The position numbers and the translations under genes are program-made. Below are positions 5,625-5,682 of a stretch of 5,682 bases of DNA, piece after piece (within the stretch, counting starts at the first letter, position 1; every line of letters starts with the position of its first letter). The notes under the pieces were generated by a model that worked only from the letters and a program-made list of their open reading frames with translations, was not told the DNA's origin and did no database searches. Origin of the DNA: Mariprofundaceae bacterium (GTDB lineage Bacteria > Pseudomonadota > Zetaproteobacteria > Mariprofundales > Mariprofundaceae); contig WSZY01000233.1 of assembly GCA_013139875.1 (NCBI GenBank), positions 1-5,682 of the forward strand, written 5' to 3'.

Positions 5625-5653
5625 TTTCTAAAACCTATTGGGAAACATTGCAA
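5625..5653 (-). promoter_or_regulatory. Candidate sigma70 promoter of sthA
   Basis: On the minus strand TTGCAA (5653-5648) and TAGAAA (5630-5625) are 17 nt apart, each matching 4 of 6 consensus bases. Transcription would begin near 5618, giving a leader of about 30 nt before the GTG start. The remaining bases to 5682 show no other convincing element. Confidence 0.35.
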
Positions 5654-5682
5654 GACAAACGGCAGGAAGTGAAATGCTCAAT

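Noticed and set aside
5664..5682. Possible start of a plus-strand gene: AGGAAG followed by ATG at 5674-5676.
   Set aside because: Only three codons are inside the window, so nothing supports a coding call.

Overview
The window is a compact chromosomal segment from a Gram-negative bacterium, most likely a proteobacterium. The evidence is the minus-strand order def, fmt, rsmB (the classic proteobacterial translation cluster), a SthA-type soluble transhydrogenase, and an exported glycine-zipper protein with a signal peptide. Base composition looks close to 50% G+C by eye. I cannot fix the lineage: Gammaproteobacteria or a related marine proteobacterial group such as Zetaproteobacteria would both fit.

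Layout. Positions 1-162 (minus) hold the first 54 codons of a PP-loop tRNA thiolase, probably mnmA. Positions 163-339 are a spacer with two strong inverted repeats, at 210-265 and 307-334. Positions 340-3057 (minus) are the tight cluster def, fmt, rsmB: 7 bp between def and fmt, and a 4-bp TTGA overlap between fmt and rsmB. Positions 3058-3283 are a divergent regulatory region holding a credible plus-strand promoter, several dyads and a def leader hairpin. Positions 3284-3847 (plus) encode an exported protein with two perfect glycine-zipper segments and a His/Arg-rich tail containing 12-residue tandem repeats. It is closed by a strong terminator at 3879-3914. Positions 3848-4200 have no convincing gene: after the terminator there is an A-rich stretch and then about 220 bp crowded with small inverted repeats, probably a dispersed non-coding repeat. 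Positions 4201-5586 (minus) encode the transhydrogenase sthA, with its own promoter candidate upstream.

How the genes relate. MnmA modifies the wobble uridine of some tRNAs, Fmt formylates initiator Met-tRNA, Def removes the formyl group from new proteins, and RsmB methylates 16S rRNA, so the minus-strand cluster is about translation initiation and RNA modification. SthA balances NADH and NADPH and is a separate unit. The glycine-zipper protein is envelope-related and not obviously connected to either.

I see no defence system, mobile element with a transposase, CRISPR array, tRNA or rRNA. The genes are mainly housekeeping. The less ordinary material is the zipper/His-Arg protein, the structured intergenic repeats, two non-ATG starts, and mixed cofactor signatures in SthA. 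I did not find a clear new system.
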